Assembly: GCA_051878315.1 (NCBI GenBank)
Contig: JBJEJW010000022.1
Location: 11,532 to 75,531 of the forward strand
Length of the DNA: 64,000 nt
Origin: W0P28-013 sp051878315
GTDB lineage: Bacteria; Bacteroidota; Bacteroidia; Bacteroidales; Paludibacteraceae
Reading direction: 5' to 3'
Below the pieces are notes generated by a model that worked only from the letters and a program-made list of their open reading frames with translations, was not told the DNA's origin and made no database searches. Shown one piece after another: positions 8,121-16,537 of the stretch. The position numbers and the translations under genes were made by a program. The stretch's first letter is position 1. The number at the start of each line of letters is the position of its first letter.

Positions 8121-9341
8121 ATGACCTACGCCGAAGCCATCGACTATTTATACGAACACGCACCCATGTTCCAAGCACACGGTCGGGGAGCGTACAAAAG
8201 CGGTTTGGACACCACGCTTGCCCTTGATGCGCACTTCGGGCATCCGCACCGGACATATCGTACCATACACATTGCCGGCACCAACGGCAAAGGGTCCACC
8301 TCGCACCTATTGGCATCGGTGCTACAATGCGCCGGCTATAAGGTCGGGCTGTACACATCGCCGCATTTACGCGATTTCGACGAACGCATCCGCATCAACG
8401 GCAGCGCCATAGCGCACGATCGCGTAGCCGCATTCGTAGCCGAACACCGCGCTCTCATAGACACCCTGCAACCGTCATTTTTCGAAATTACCACGGCTCT
8501 CGCTTTCCTCTATTTTGCCGAGCAGCACGTTGATATCGCCGTCATCGAAGTCGGACTTGGCGGGCGTTTGGATTGCACAAACATCATCACACCGGTTTTA
8601 TCGGTTATCACCAATATCAGCCTCGATCACACCGATATTTTAGGCGACACCATCGCAAAAATAGCCACCGAAAAAGCCGGTATCATCAAGCAAGGTGTAC
8701 CGATAGTCGTGGGCGAAACACAACCCGAAACCGCGCCAATATTCATCGCACAAGCAGCCAAAGCACACGCACCGATTATTTTTGCCGATCAACTGCCACG
8801 CGAAAACGTACCGCCTTGTGCGCTGCAAGGTAATTATCAAGCAAAAAATCTGAAAACAGTACTCGCCGCCATCGAGCAGTTGCAACAATGTGGCTTAGAC
8901 ATCACCGCACACCATGTAACCGACGGGCTACAACAAGTAGTAGAACGCACGCACTTGCAAGGTCGCTGGCAAACATTGGCCAACCACCCGCGAATAATAT
9001 GCGACACAGGCCACAACGAAGGCGGCATACGCTATGTGACAGAACAACTGCGCCAACAAACGTACACTCGTCTGCACATCGTATTCGGCATGGTGAAAGA
9101 TAAGAACATCGATGCCGTATTGCAAATGCTACCACGCGAGGCCACCTATTATTTTACGCAGGCTCACATACCACGCGCACTCGATGCCACACTGCTGCAA
9201 CGCCAAGCCTTGTCATTCGGATTATGCGGCAACGCTTACACCGACACACGCCAAGCACTCGATGCCGCTTGCAAAGCCGCCACACCCGACGACCTTATAT
9301 TCGTCGGCGGAAGCAATTATGTAATAGCCGAAATCATTTAG
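8121..9341 (+). CDS. folC: Bifunctional folylpolyglutamate synthase / dihydrofolate synthase
   Basis: Adds glutamate to dihydropteroate or tetrahydrofolate. The 406-residue protein has the Mur-ligase-like fold with the P-loop HIAGTNGKGSTSHLLASVLQ near residue 50, the SPHLRDFDERIRING segment after it, the EVGLGGRLDCTN motif, and the NISLDHTDILGDTIAKIATEKAGI stretch. The C-terminal domain contains ICDTGHNEGGIRY (the DxAHN-type motif as DTGHN). Four bases separate it from the next gene, so the two form an operon. Whether both activities are present cannot be told from sequence alone. Confidence 0.95.
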   Translation: MTYAEAIDYLYEHAPMFQAHGRGAYKSGLDTTLALDAHFGHPHRTYRTIHIAGTNGKGSTSHLLASVLQCAGYKVGLYTSPHLRDFDERIRINGSAIAHDRVAAFVAEHRALIDTLQPSFFEITTALAFLYFAEQHVDIAVIEVGLGGRLDCTNIITPVLSVITNISLDHTDILGDTIAKIATEKAGIIKQGVPIVVGETQPETAPIFIAQAAKAHAPIIFADQLPRENVPPCALQGNYQAKNLKTVLAAIEQLQQCGLDITAHHVTDGLQQVVERTHLQGRWQTLANHPRIICDTGHNEGGIRYVTEQLRQQTYTRLHIVFGMVKDKNIDAVLQMLPREATYYFTQAHIPRALDATLLQRQALSFGLCGNAYTDTRQALDAACKAATPDDLIFVGGSNYVIAEII

Positions 9342-9345
9342 ACAC

Positions 9346-9957
9346 ATGAAGATATTTTGTATCGGTTGGAACTACGCCACACACAACGCCGAAATGCAAT
9401 GCACAACGCCCGGCGAGCCAACCATTTTTATGAAACCGGACACCGCCTTACTCCGCGAAAATAGGCCATTCTACATTCCACACTTCTCAAACGAAATTGA
9501 GTACGAAGCCGAAATAGTCGTTCGTATCAATCGTTTAGGCAAAAACATTGATGAGAAATTTGCCGCACGCTACTACAATGAAATCGCTTTCGGCATCGAT
9601 TTCACGGCACGCGATCTGCAACGCCGTTTGCGCGCTCAAGGCGAACCATGGGAAATTGCCAAAGCCTTCGATGGCTCGGCAGCCATCAGCAGTTTTGTCG
9701 CGCTGACACAACTCGACAACCCGACAGCCATCGACTTTTCGTTAGCAAAGAATGGGCAAATAGTGCAACACAGCAACACCAATAATATGATTTTCGGTAT
9801 CAACAAAATCATTGCATACATCAGCCAATTCTTTTTTCTGAAAATGGGCGACCTCATCTACACAGGCACACCGGCCGGCGTCGGTCGCGTCAACATCGGC
9901 GACCATCTCGAAGGCTTTATCGAAGGCACAAAACTACTTGATTGTCAGATAAAATAA
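9346..9957 (+). CDS. Fumarylacetoacetate hydrolase family protein
   Basis: A 203-residue single-domain FAH-fold enzyme. It begins MKIFCIGWNYATHNAEM (family pattern IxCxGxNYxxHxxE), followed by PTIFMKPDTALL, the metal-binding EIEYEAEIVVRI (ExE), and GIDFTARDLQRR with the third acidic ligand. TGTPAGVGRVNIGD near the end is characteristic. Relatives act as acylpyruvases, oxaloacetate decarboxylases or isomerases in catechol degradation; the substrate here is unknown. It is four bases after folC, an arrangement that may simply reflect a shared transcript. Confidence 0.88.
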   Translation: MKIFCIGWNYATHNAEMQCTTPGEPTIFMKPDTALLRENRPFYIPHFSNEIEYEAEIVVRINRLGKNIDEKFAARYYNEIAFGIDFTARDLQRRLRAQGEPWEIAKAFDGSAAISSFVALTQLDNPTAIDFSLAKNGQIVQHSNTNNMIFGINKIIAYISQFFFLKMGDLIYTGTPAGVGRVNIGDHLEGFIEGTKLLDCQIK

Positions 9958-10023
9958 TCGATTGAAAAACAGATTTCATCTATTTTTTAGCCACCGAAAT
10001 ACCCTGATTCAAAAAAAAATCAC

Positions 10024-10031
10024 TACCTTTG
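10024..10031 (+). promoter_or_regulatory. Promoter box of porU
   Basis: TACCTTTG (TAnnTTTG). The expected transcription start near 10037 is very close to an ATG at 10042 and leaves a short leader before the ATG at 10057, favouring 10057 as the start of PorU. Confidence 0.6.
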
Positions 10032-10056
10032 CAACTTTAATATGCAATCATTTCAC

Positions 10057-13000
10057 ATGAAACGACTCATCTGTATCGCAGGTCTATTATGGAGCCTTTT
10101 GCCGTTGGCCGCACGCCAAATACAATTGCATTGGTTACCTGTCGAAACCCTTGTAGCCGATAATGTCAGCATGCAGGCGGTAGCATTGGAACATGGCATA
10201 TACATGCGTAGCCGACAATTGCCCTCGTACATCGCAACATTGCCGCACGCAGGTGAGCCACGTATCGAAAATATTACCTACACGACACCAACCGCTGATG
10301 AACGCGCTATCATAGCCACACACGCCACACAAATTCCCGATACCGTATCGTTTCTGTTTTTTGGGCAAACCGAGCGCAAACAGACAACGTACAAAATCGA
10401 GGTATTCCCGTTCGTGCGTATCGAAGGCGAAATACAAAAAATACAATCGTTTGATATACAACAAAATACACCAAAAAATCAAGCAATAACCAAACATGCA
10501 GCAGCATCGTACACTGCCAATTCGGTACTGCGACGTGGTAAATTCGTTAAAATTGCCGTCAGCCAAAGCGGCATACACAAACTCACTTACGAAGAGTTAG
10601 TCAAGATGGGCATCGATCCGCAAAACGTACGCATATTCGGTTATGGCGGTGCCATGTTAGCCGAAGATTTTACGCAACCATACATTGATGATCTGCCGGA
10701 AGTTGCCATCTACGAATACCGTGGAAACGATAATGTATTTGGCGCAGGCGACTACATTTTGTTCTACGCACAAGGCCCGACATCGTGGTTATACTACCCT
10801 GAATACCAACATTTTAGGCATACACAAAATGTCTATTCCGACTACGGTTATTATTTTGTAACATCGGACGCAGGCATCGGCAAACGCATCACGCAAGCCG
10901 AAGCACTTGATGCCGAACCTTCGGGAACGCTGACTACTTTCATCGACTATTTTGTACACGAAAAGGATTTGGTCAACCTCATCGGTTCCGGTCGCGAATT
11001 TTACGGCGAACAGTTCTCCGAAGGCAAATTGTCCCATTCATTCTCGTTTGCGAAGCCCAATATCATTGCCGACGAAGCCTCGATACGTTTGAATGTAGCC
11101 GTCAAGTCGCAAACAAGTTCGCAGATAAGTATCGCTGCAAACAACACCAATATCGGTGCATTAACCACACCTTCGCTTATTGATGCGCCTGTTTACGAAT
11201 ATGCGAAAACAGCGGCCACCATACCCGACATCAAGTTTACACCAACGCCGAGCAATTCCCTGCAAATCACGCTCAAATACGGCGATTCAAACGGAACAGC
11301 ATGGCTCAACTATTTTGAGGTAAACATCCGGCGAAAACTGCAATTAACCAATCAAGAACCGCTGTTTTTTCGCAACATCGATTCGCTGGCAACCACCACG
11401 GCACAACGATTTTCGATAAGCGGCACCACGGCAACCACCCAAATATGGGATATCACCGACCAGCAAAACATAAAACAAATGGCCGTGTCGCGTCAAAACA
11501 ATATCAGCACATTTATCGACAGCGTCAGCACACTCAAAGAATATGTAGCCATCGACCCGGTCGGCGGCACCTTTTTGTCGCCAACAATTATTGGCGTCAT
11601 CGACAATCAAAACCTGCATGCGCTGCCGCAAACCGACATGGTTATCATCGCGCCTGCCGAATTTTTGGACGAAGCCGAGCGCTTGGCCGAAGCACATCGG
11701 TCCGTTCAGAATTTGAGGGTGCAAGTGGTCAATGTAGAACATGTTTACAACGAATTTTCGTCGGGAACACCCGACGCCACTGCCTATCGCCGTGTAATGA
11801 AACTATTTTACGACCGTGCCTCCGACGAAAACGATATGCCGCGCTATCTGTTACTGTTTGGCGACGGTTGTTACGACAATCGCCACATCGAGGTCAAAGA
11901 AGATTACGCCAAATTGTTGACTTTCCAATCGGTAAACTCGGTTCACGGCACCTCTTCGTATGTGTGTGATGACTATTTTGCGCTATTGGACGATACCGAT
12001 GGCAAATATATCACGACCGATGCCATGGACATAGGCATTGGGCGATTGCCTGTACACACACAAGAGCAAGCACGCATCGCAGTCGATAAATCCATCAGTT
12101 ATCTCGAAAACCAACTCACCGGCAGTTGGAAAAATCAACTCGTATTTGTAGCCGACGATGGCGACAACAATCTGCACATTACAAGTTGCGACAGCGTAGC
12201 CAACATGACCCAACATACATACGCCGACTTTTTGGTACGCAAACTCTACCTCGACGCCTATACCCAAGAAGTATCGGCATCGGGCGAAACATATCCGTTG
12301 GCCATCGAAATGTTTGACAACTACATCAAAAACGGCACATTGATGATAAACTACATGGGACACGGCGGACACACCGATTGGGCCAACGAAGGCATACTGA
12401 CACACGACCGCATTGTCAATATGTACAACGATAAATATCCGTTGTTTGTAACAGCCACCTGCGACTTCAGCCGATTTGACGGTACCTCGCAAAGCGGCGG
12501 CGAACTCTTATTGCTCAACTCACACGGAGGCGCCATAGCACTATTCACCACCACACGAACCGTATATGCCGAGCCCAATTTCCGGCTCAACTTGCAATTT
12601 GCCAAATATATATTCGCACGCGATAGTCTAACACGACCACTCTGTTTCGGCGACGTGATGCGTAACGCCAAAAACGCACTTTCCGTCGACCCTAACCGTA
12701 TGAATTTCACATTATTAGGCGATCCTGCCTTACATTTGGCCTACGCATCCACACACGATGTCGTTACTGACAGCATCACGTTGTCCGGTACGTCCACCGA
12801 CACAATCAGAGCATTGAGCCAAGTACGCATACACGGGCATATCGCTCCCGAAGGCTCGACCGAAGTGGACGACACCTTCAACGGTTATGTTACTCTCAAT
12901 GTATTCGACAAGGTCGAAACCATAAAAACATTGTGCAACGATGCCACCGGCAATACCAACAACATTCCCTACACATTTACCGACCGCACCAGCACCCTAT

Positions 13001-13836
13001 TTATAGGCTCGGTTATCGTAACCGACGGACAATTTACAGTCGATTTTATCGTGCCAAAAGACATTCGCTATAACTACGGCACAGGTCGCATCGTGTACTA
13101 CGCCGTCGATACCATCAACAACTACGAAGCAAACGGTTACTACGAGCAATTCACCATTGGCGGCGAAGACCCAAATGCTCCAACCGATGATGAAGGTCCG
13201 CAAATAACTATGTATTTGAACACACCGTCGTTCAAGTCGGGCGACAAGACAAACGAATCGCCACTTTTTGTAGCACACGTCGCCGACGACTACGGCATCA
13301 ATGCCATTGGCAGTGGCATAGGGCACGATATTTTGTTAAAACTCGACAACGACCCACAGCAAGAAACAATTCTCAACTCGTATTATATTACCAATATGGG
13401 CGAATACACAAGCGGCACCATCAAATATCAATTCACCGAACTGCCCGAAGGCAAACATCATCTCTTTTTCCGCGTTTGGGACTTGCAAAACAACTCGTCA
13501 ACAGCAGAACTCGACTTTGAAGTTGTACGCGGCTTACGACCCAACCTCTACGACATGTTTGTCTATCCGAACCCGGCAAGCAACGCCGCCACATTTGTAT
13601 ATGTGCACGACCGCCCCGAACAGCCACTAAACGTTACAGCCACCGTTGCCGACTTGGCCGGACGCATCATCTACACCGGCGAACAAACAGTCTATACCTA
13701 CGACAATCGCACCGAAATTGTATGGAATTTCGCCGGTAACATCAGCCCGGGAATATACCTTGTGCGCATGACGGTACAAGTGTCTGACAGCGAAACATTA
13801 TCAAAAACGTTAAAACTAATGGTCAAAAAACAATAA
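10057..13836 (+). CDS. porU: Type IX secretion system sortase PorU
   Basis: The C25-family (gingipain-like) cysteine protease on the cell surface that cleaves the C-terminal signal of type IX substrates and links them to anionic LPS. The protein of 1259 residues has a signal peptide (MKRLICIAGLLWSLLPLAA), a long N-terminal beta region, and the protease domain with YMGHGGHTDWANEG (His769 or His772) and TATCDFSRFDG (Cys802), the expected His/Cys pair. A beta-sandwich follows, then a C-terminal domain YPNPASNAATFVY ... GIYLVRM, itself like a type A sorting domain. It is directly followed by porV, a partner in the attachment complex, which strengthens the call. The alternative start at 10042 adds five residues before the signal peptide. 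Confidence 0.95.
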   Translation: MKRLICIAGLLWSLLPLAARQIQLHWLPVETLVADNVSMQAVALEHGIYMRSRQLPSYIATLPHAGEPRIENITYTTPTADERAIIATHATQIPDTVSFLFFGQTERKQTTYKIEVFPFVRIEGEIQKIQSFDIQQNTPKNQAITKHAAASYTANSVLRRGKFVKIAVSQSGIHKLTYEELVKMGIDPQNVRIFGYGGAMLAEDFTQPYIDDLPEVAIYEYRGNDNVFGAGDYILFYAQGPTSWLYYPEYQHFRHTQNVYSDYGYYFVTSDAGIGKRITQAEALDAEPSGTLTTFIDYFVHEKDLVNLIGSGREFYGEQFSEGKLSHSFSFAKPNIIADEASIRLNVAVKSQTSSQISIAANNTNIGALTTPSLIDAPVYEYAKTAATIPDIKFTPTPSNSLQITLKYGDSNGTAWLNYFEVNIRRKLQLTNQEPLFFRNIDSLATTTAQRFSISGTTATTQIWDITDQQNIKQMAVSRQNNISTFIDSVSTLKEYVAIDPVGGTFLSPTIIGVIDNQNLHALPQTDMVIIAPAEFLDEAERLAEAHRSVQNLRVQVVNVEHVYNEFSSGTPDATAYRRVMKLFYDRASDENDMPRYLLLFGDGCYDNRHIEVKEDYAKLLTFQSVNSVHGTSSYVCDDYFALLDDTDGKYITTDAMDIGIGRLPVHTQEQARIAVDKSISYLENQLTGSWKNQLVFVADDGDNNLHITSCDSVANMTQHTYADFLVRKLYLDAYTQEVSASGETYPLAIEMFDNYIKNGTLMINYMGHGGHTDWANEGILTHDRIVNMYNDKYPLFVTATCDFSRFDGTSQSGGELLLLNSHGGAIALFTTTRTVYAEPNFRLNLQFAKYIFARDSLTRPLCFGDVMRNAKNALSVDPNRMNFTLLGDPALHLAYASTHDVVTDSITLSGTSTDTIRALSQVRIHGHIAPEGSTEVDDTFNGYVTLNVFDKVETIKTLCNDATGNTNNIPYTFTDRTSTLFIGSVIVTDGQFTVDFIVPKDIRYNYGTGRIVYYAVDTINNYEANGYYEQFTIGGEDPNAPTDDEGPQITMYLNTPSFKSGDKTNESPLFVAHVADDYGINAIGSGIGHDILLKLDNDPQQETILNSYYITNMGEYTSGTIKYQFTELPEGKHHLFFRVWDLQNNSSTAELDFEVVRGLRPNLYDMFVYPNPASNAATFVYVHDRPEQPLNVTATVADLAGRIIYTGEQTVYTYDNRTEIVWNFAGNISPGIYLVRMTVQVSDSETLSKTLKLMVKKQ

Positions 13837-13912
13837 TATCGCACAATATTCGTTATAATTATAACTGCATAGCCACAATGCTATGCGCAACATCAACAAC
13901 AAAAAGAACACT

Positions 13913-15103
13913 ATGAAAAAATTTCTGTTAGCAATGGCACTCGCATGTGCCGCCTATGTATCTGCTCAAACCACTACGGGATTGAGCGACCAATTAAACC
14001 CGCTGATTACCGGCGTACCATCACTTTCCATCGGTCCCGACGCTGTGGCCGGCGGTATGGGCGACATTGGTGTCGCCACCGTTCCCGACAACAACTCGCA
14101 GCATTGGAACTCGTCGAAGTACGCTCAAATGCCGAGCAGTGCAGGATTCACCATGTCGTACACACCATGGCTGCGCAGTCTGGGTGTCAGCGACATCGAC
14201 TTAGCCTACCTTTCAGGCTACTATCAAATCAGTCAGTTGGCTGGTACAGTGTCGGCTTCGTTGCGATTCTTCTCGCTCGGTAAAATCGATTTGCGCGACA
14301 ATATCGATGCAACGCCTATCAGCGTGAAGCCATACGAAATAGCCTTCGACGCCGGCTACGAGCGCATGTTGAGCGAACACTTCTCGATGGGTGTCGTATT
14401 CCGTTTCATTTGCTCCGACTTGAGCGCACGCCAAGAAGATTACTATCCCGGCTACGCTTTCGGCGCCGACATTAACGGCTACTACGAATTGCCTATCGAC
14501 ATCAAAATGGGAACATCAAAATTTGCATTTGGTTTCAACATCTCGAACCTTGGCACAAAAATTTCGTACGACAAAGGCAACACCAGCAACTTTTTGCCAA
14601 CCGATTTACGTTTGGGTGTTTCGTACCTCTTGCCGTTCGACCGCTACAACCGTTTGAGTTTCAACTTCGAAGCCGACAAACTGCTGGTACCGTCGCGTAA
14701 ATCGAAATTTGCGAAAAACTACGATCCCAACGACGAAAGTACATGGACGATGACCGACAAAGAATATACCGACATCTCGTCAATGAAAGGTGTATTCTGG
14801 TCGTTTGCCGATGCGCCGGGCGGAGCCAAAGAGGAATTTCAAGAAATCAACTTCGGCATCGGTTTGGAATATGCTTACAACGAGCAATTTTTCGGTCGTG
14901 TAGGTTACCACAACGAAGCCAAAAACAAAGGCAACCGCAAATATTTTACATTTGGTGCAGGTTTCCGCCTATCAGCTTTCCGTCTTGACGTCGGTTATGT
15001 ACTATCGGTAGCGCAAAACAACCCGCTCGACCAAACACTGCGTTTCTCGCTATCGTTCGATGTTGACGGTATCAAAGCATTGGCCGACCGCAACAAAAAC
15101 TAA
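13913..15103 (+). CDS. porV: Type IX secretion outer-membrane protein PorV (LptO)
   Basis: A 396-residue FadL-like outer-membrane barrel that shuttles type IX cargo from the translocon to PorU and is needed for LPS modification. It has a signal peptide (MKKFLLAMALACAAYVSAQ), the family-typical opening TGLSDQLNPLITGVPSLSIGPDAVAGGMGD with the PDA-R/AGGMG pattern, repeated amphipathic beta strands, and a C-terminal strand region LDQTLRFSLSFD. The start at 13913 is chosen because it opens directly into the signal peptide. The gene follows porU after 76 bases and ends at a strong terminator (15127-15159). Confidence 0.93.
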   Translation: MKKFLLAMALACAAYVSAQTTTGLSDQLNPLITGVPSLSIGPDAVAGGMGDIGVATVPDNNSQHWNSSKYAQMPSSAGFTMSYTPWLRSLGVSDIDLAYLSGYYQISQLAGTVSASLRFFSLGKIDLRDNIDATPISVKPYEIAFDAGYERMLSEHFSMGVVFRFICSDLSARQEDYYPGYAFGADINGYYELPIDIKMGTSKFAFGFNISNLGTKISYDKGNTSNFLPTDLRLGVSYLLPFDRYNRLSFNFEADKLLVPSRKSKFAKNYDPNDESTWTMTDKEYTDISSMKGVFWSFADAPGGAKEEFQEINFGIGLEYAYNEQFFGRVGYHNEAKNKGNRKYFTFGAGFRLSAFRLDVGYVLSVAQNNPLDQTLRFSLSFDVDGIKALADRNKN

Positions 15104-15126
15104 CACACAATCATCGTTTAACCCTA

Positions 15127-15159
15127 CAGAAACGTGGTAAGCCGCGTTTCTGTTTTTTT
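15127..15159 (+). terminator. Terminator after porV
   Basis: Stem AGAAACG (15128-15134) with CGTTTCT (15145-15151) followed by seven T. The ATG-like frame of ispF starting at 15134 would lie inside this hairpin, so ispF is started at 15173. Confidence 0.8.
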
Positions 15160-15172
15160 AGATTTTTGCGAT

Positions 15173-15652
15173 ATGTTCAGAATTGGCATGGGATACGACG
15201 TACACAAAATCGTTGAAGGACGCGATTTGTGGCTCGGCGGCATCAAAATTGAGGCACCATTCGGTCTGCTCGGCCACAGCGATGCCGACGTACTGATTCA
15301 CGCCATGTGCGACGCGTTGCTCGGCGCTGCTAACTTGCGCGACATAGGTTACCATTTCCCCGACACGGCCGACGAATACGAAAACATTGACAGTAAAATC
15401 CTACTGCGGAAAACGGTAAAATTACTGCACGACAACGGTTATACTATTGGCAACATAGACTGCACCGTATGCGCCGAAGCCCCAAAAATCAATCCGCACA
15501 TTCCGACGATGCAACATTGTTTAGCACAAACAATGGAAATTTCTCCCGATGCCATATCCATCAAAGCCACTACTACCGAACAACTTGGCTTTGTTGGTCG
15601 CCACGAAGGCATGGCAGCCTACGCTGTAGCACTGATAACCAAAGAGTTATAA
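15173..15652 (+). CDS. ispF: 2-C-methyl-D-erythritol 2,4-cyclodiphosphate synthase
   Basis: Fifth enzyme of the non-mevalonate (MEP) isoprenoid pathway, matching dxs at 32609 in the same window. The 159-residue protein has the zinc ligands in GMGYDVHK (Asp and His) and in GLLGHSDADVLIHAMCDALLGA, the KATTTEQLGFVGRHEGMAAYAVA C-terminal motif, and the usual family length. It lies between two terminators, so it is a separate transcription unit; I did not find a perfect promoter box in the short gap before it. Confidence 0.96.
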   Translation: MFRIGMGYDVHKIVEGRDLWLGGIKIEAPFGLLGHSDADVLIHAMCDALLGAANLRDIGYHFPDTADEYENIDSKILLRKTVKLLHDNGYTIGNIDCTVCAEAPKINPHIPTMQHCLAQTMEISPDAISIKATTTEQLGFVGRHEGMAAYAVALITKEL

Positions 15653-15677
15653 CGACAGCGTCACACACAACACAAAT

Positions 15678-15709
15678 CCTCGTTCCGTTATCGAACGAGG
15701 TTTTTTTTT
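15678..15709 (+). terminator. Terminator after ispF
   Basis: Perfect 8-bp stem CCTCGTTC / GAACGAGG followed by nine T. Confidence 0.9.
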
Positions 15710-15720
15710 GAAATTACAAC

Positions 15721-15755
15721 AAAAAAACGGAGTTGCCTCAATCGACAACTCCGTT
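15721..15755 (-). terminator. Terminator of the sdh operon
   Basis: On the minus strand a stem AACGGAGTTG / CAACTCCGTT (15746-15755 with 15726-15735) followed by a run of T. It faces the ispF terminator. Confidence 0.85.
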
Positions 15756-15775
15756 GCTACAACAAATGTCAAACA

Positions 15776-16531
15776 TTAGTCTTTCAGTTTGGCGCAAATA
15801 AATTCGCGATTCAAACGGGCGATGTGGCTCAACGACACATTTTTCGGGCATTCGGCAGCACATGCACCCGTGTTGGTGCAGTTACCGAAACCGAGTTCGT
15901 CCATCTTGGCCAACATGGCTTTAGCGCGCGCTGCAGCCTCAACCTTGCCTTGCGGCAACAATGCCAACTGACTAACTTTGGCTGCCACGAACAACATAGC
16001 CGAACCATTTTTACATGCAGCAGCACAAGCGCCACACCCGATGCACGAAGCAGCATCCATCGCTTCGTCGGCTTTGGCTTTCGGAATCGGGATGGCATTG
16101 GCATCGGGCACACCGCCGGTGTTGACCGATACATAGCCGCCGGCCTGCATTATTTTATCGTAAGCGCCACGGTCCACCATCAAATCCTTAATAATCGGGA
16201 ATGCGTGCGAGCGCCACGGTTCAACCGTGATTGTTTCGCCGTCTTTGAACTTGCGCATGTGCAGTTGGCAAGTCGTAACACCACCATCGGGTCCATGCGG
16301 ATGACCGTTGATGTAGAGCGAACACATACCGCAAATACCTTCGCGACAATCGTGGTCAAACGCCACAGGTTCTTTATGCTCGCGAACCAATTGTTCATTC
16401 AAGACGTCGAGCATTTCGAGGAACGAACTATCTGTCGAGATATTGTTCAACTTGTATGTCTCGAAACGACCTTTTGCTTTCGGGCCGGCCTGACGCCATA
16501 CTTTCAGTGTGATATTGATTGTCTTTTCCAT
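15776..16531 (-). CDS. sdhB: Succinate dehydrogenase / fumarate reductase iron-sulfur subunit
   Basis: Electron-transfer subunit of the membrane-bound succinate:quinone oxidoreductase, carrying the [2Fe-2S], [4Fe-4S] and [3Fe-4S] clusters. The 251-residue protein has the plant-ferredoxin-type motif DCREGICGMCSLYING in the N-terminal half and two cysteine groups in the C-terminal half, CIGCGACAAAC and the later NTGACAAECPKN, matching the [4Fe-4S] and [3Fe-4S] sites. Last gene of the sdhCAB operon, six bases after sdhA, closed by the terminator at 15721-15755. In an anaerobe it most likely works as fumarate reductase. Confidence 0.96.
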   Translation of the reverse strand: MEKTINITLKVWRQAGPKAKGRFETYKLNNISTDSSFLEMLDVLNEQLVREHKEPVAFDHDCREGICGMCSLYINGHPHGPDGGVTTCQLHMRKFKDGETITVEPWRSHAFPIIKDLMVDRGAYDKIMQAGGYVSVNTGGVPDANAIPIPKAKADEAMDAASCIGCGACAAACKNGSAMLFVAAKVSQLALLPQGKVEAAARAKAMLAKMDELGFGNCTNTGACAAECPKNVSLSHIARLNREFICAKLKD

Positions 16532-16537
16532 GTTTGT

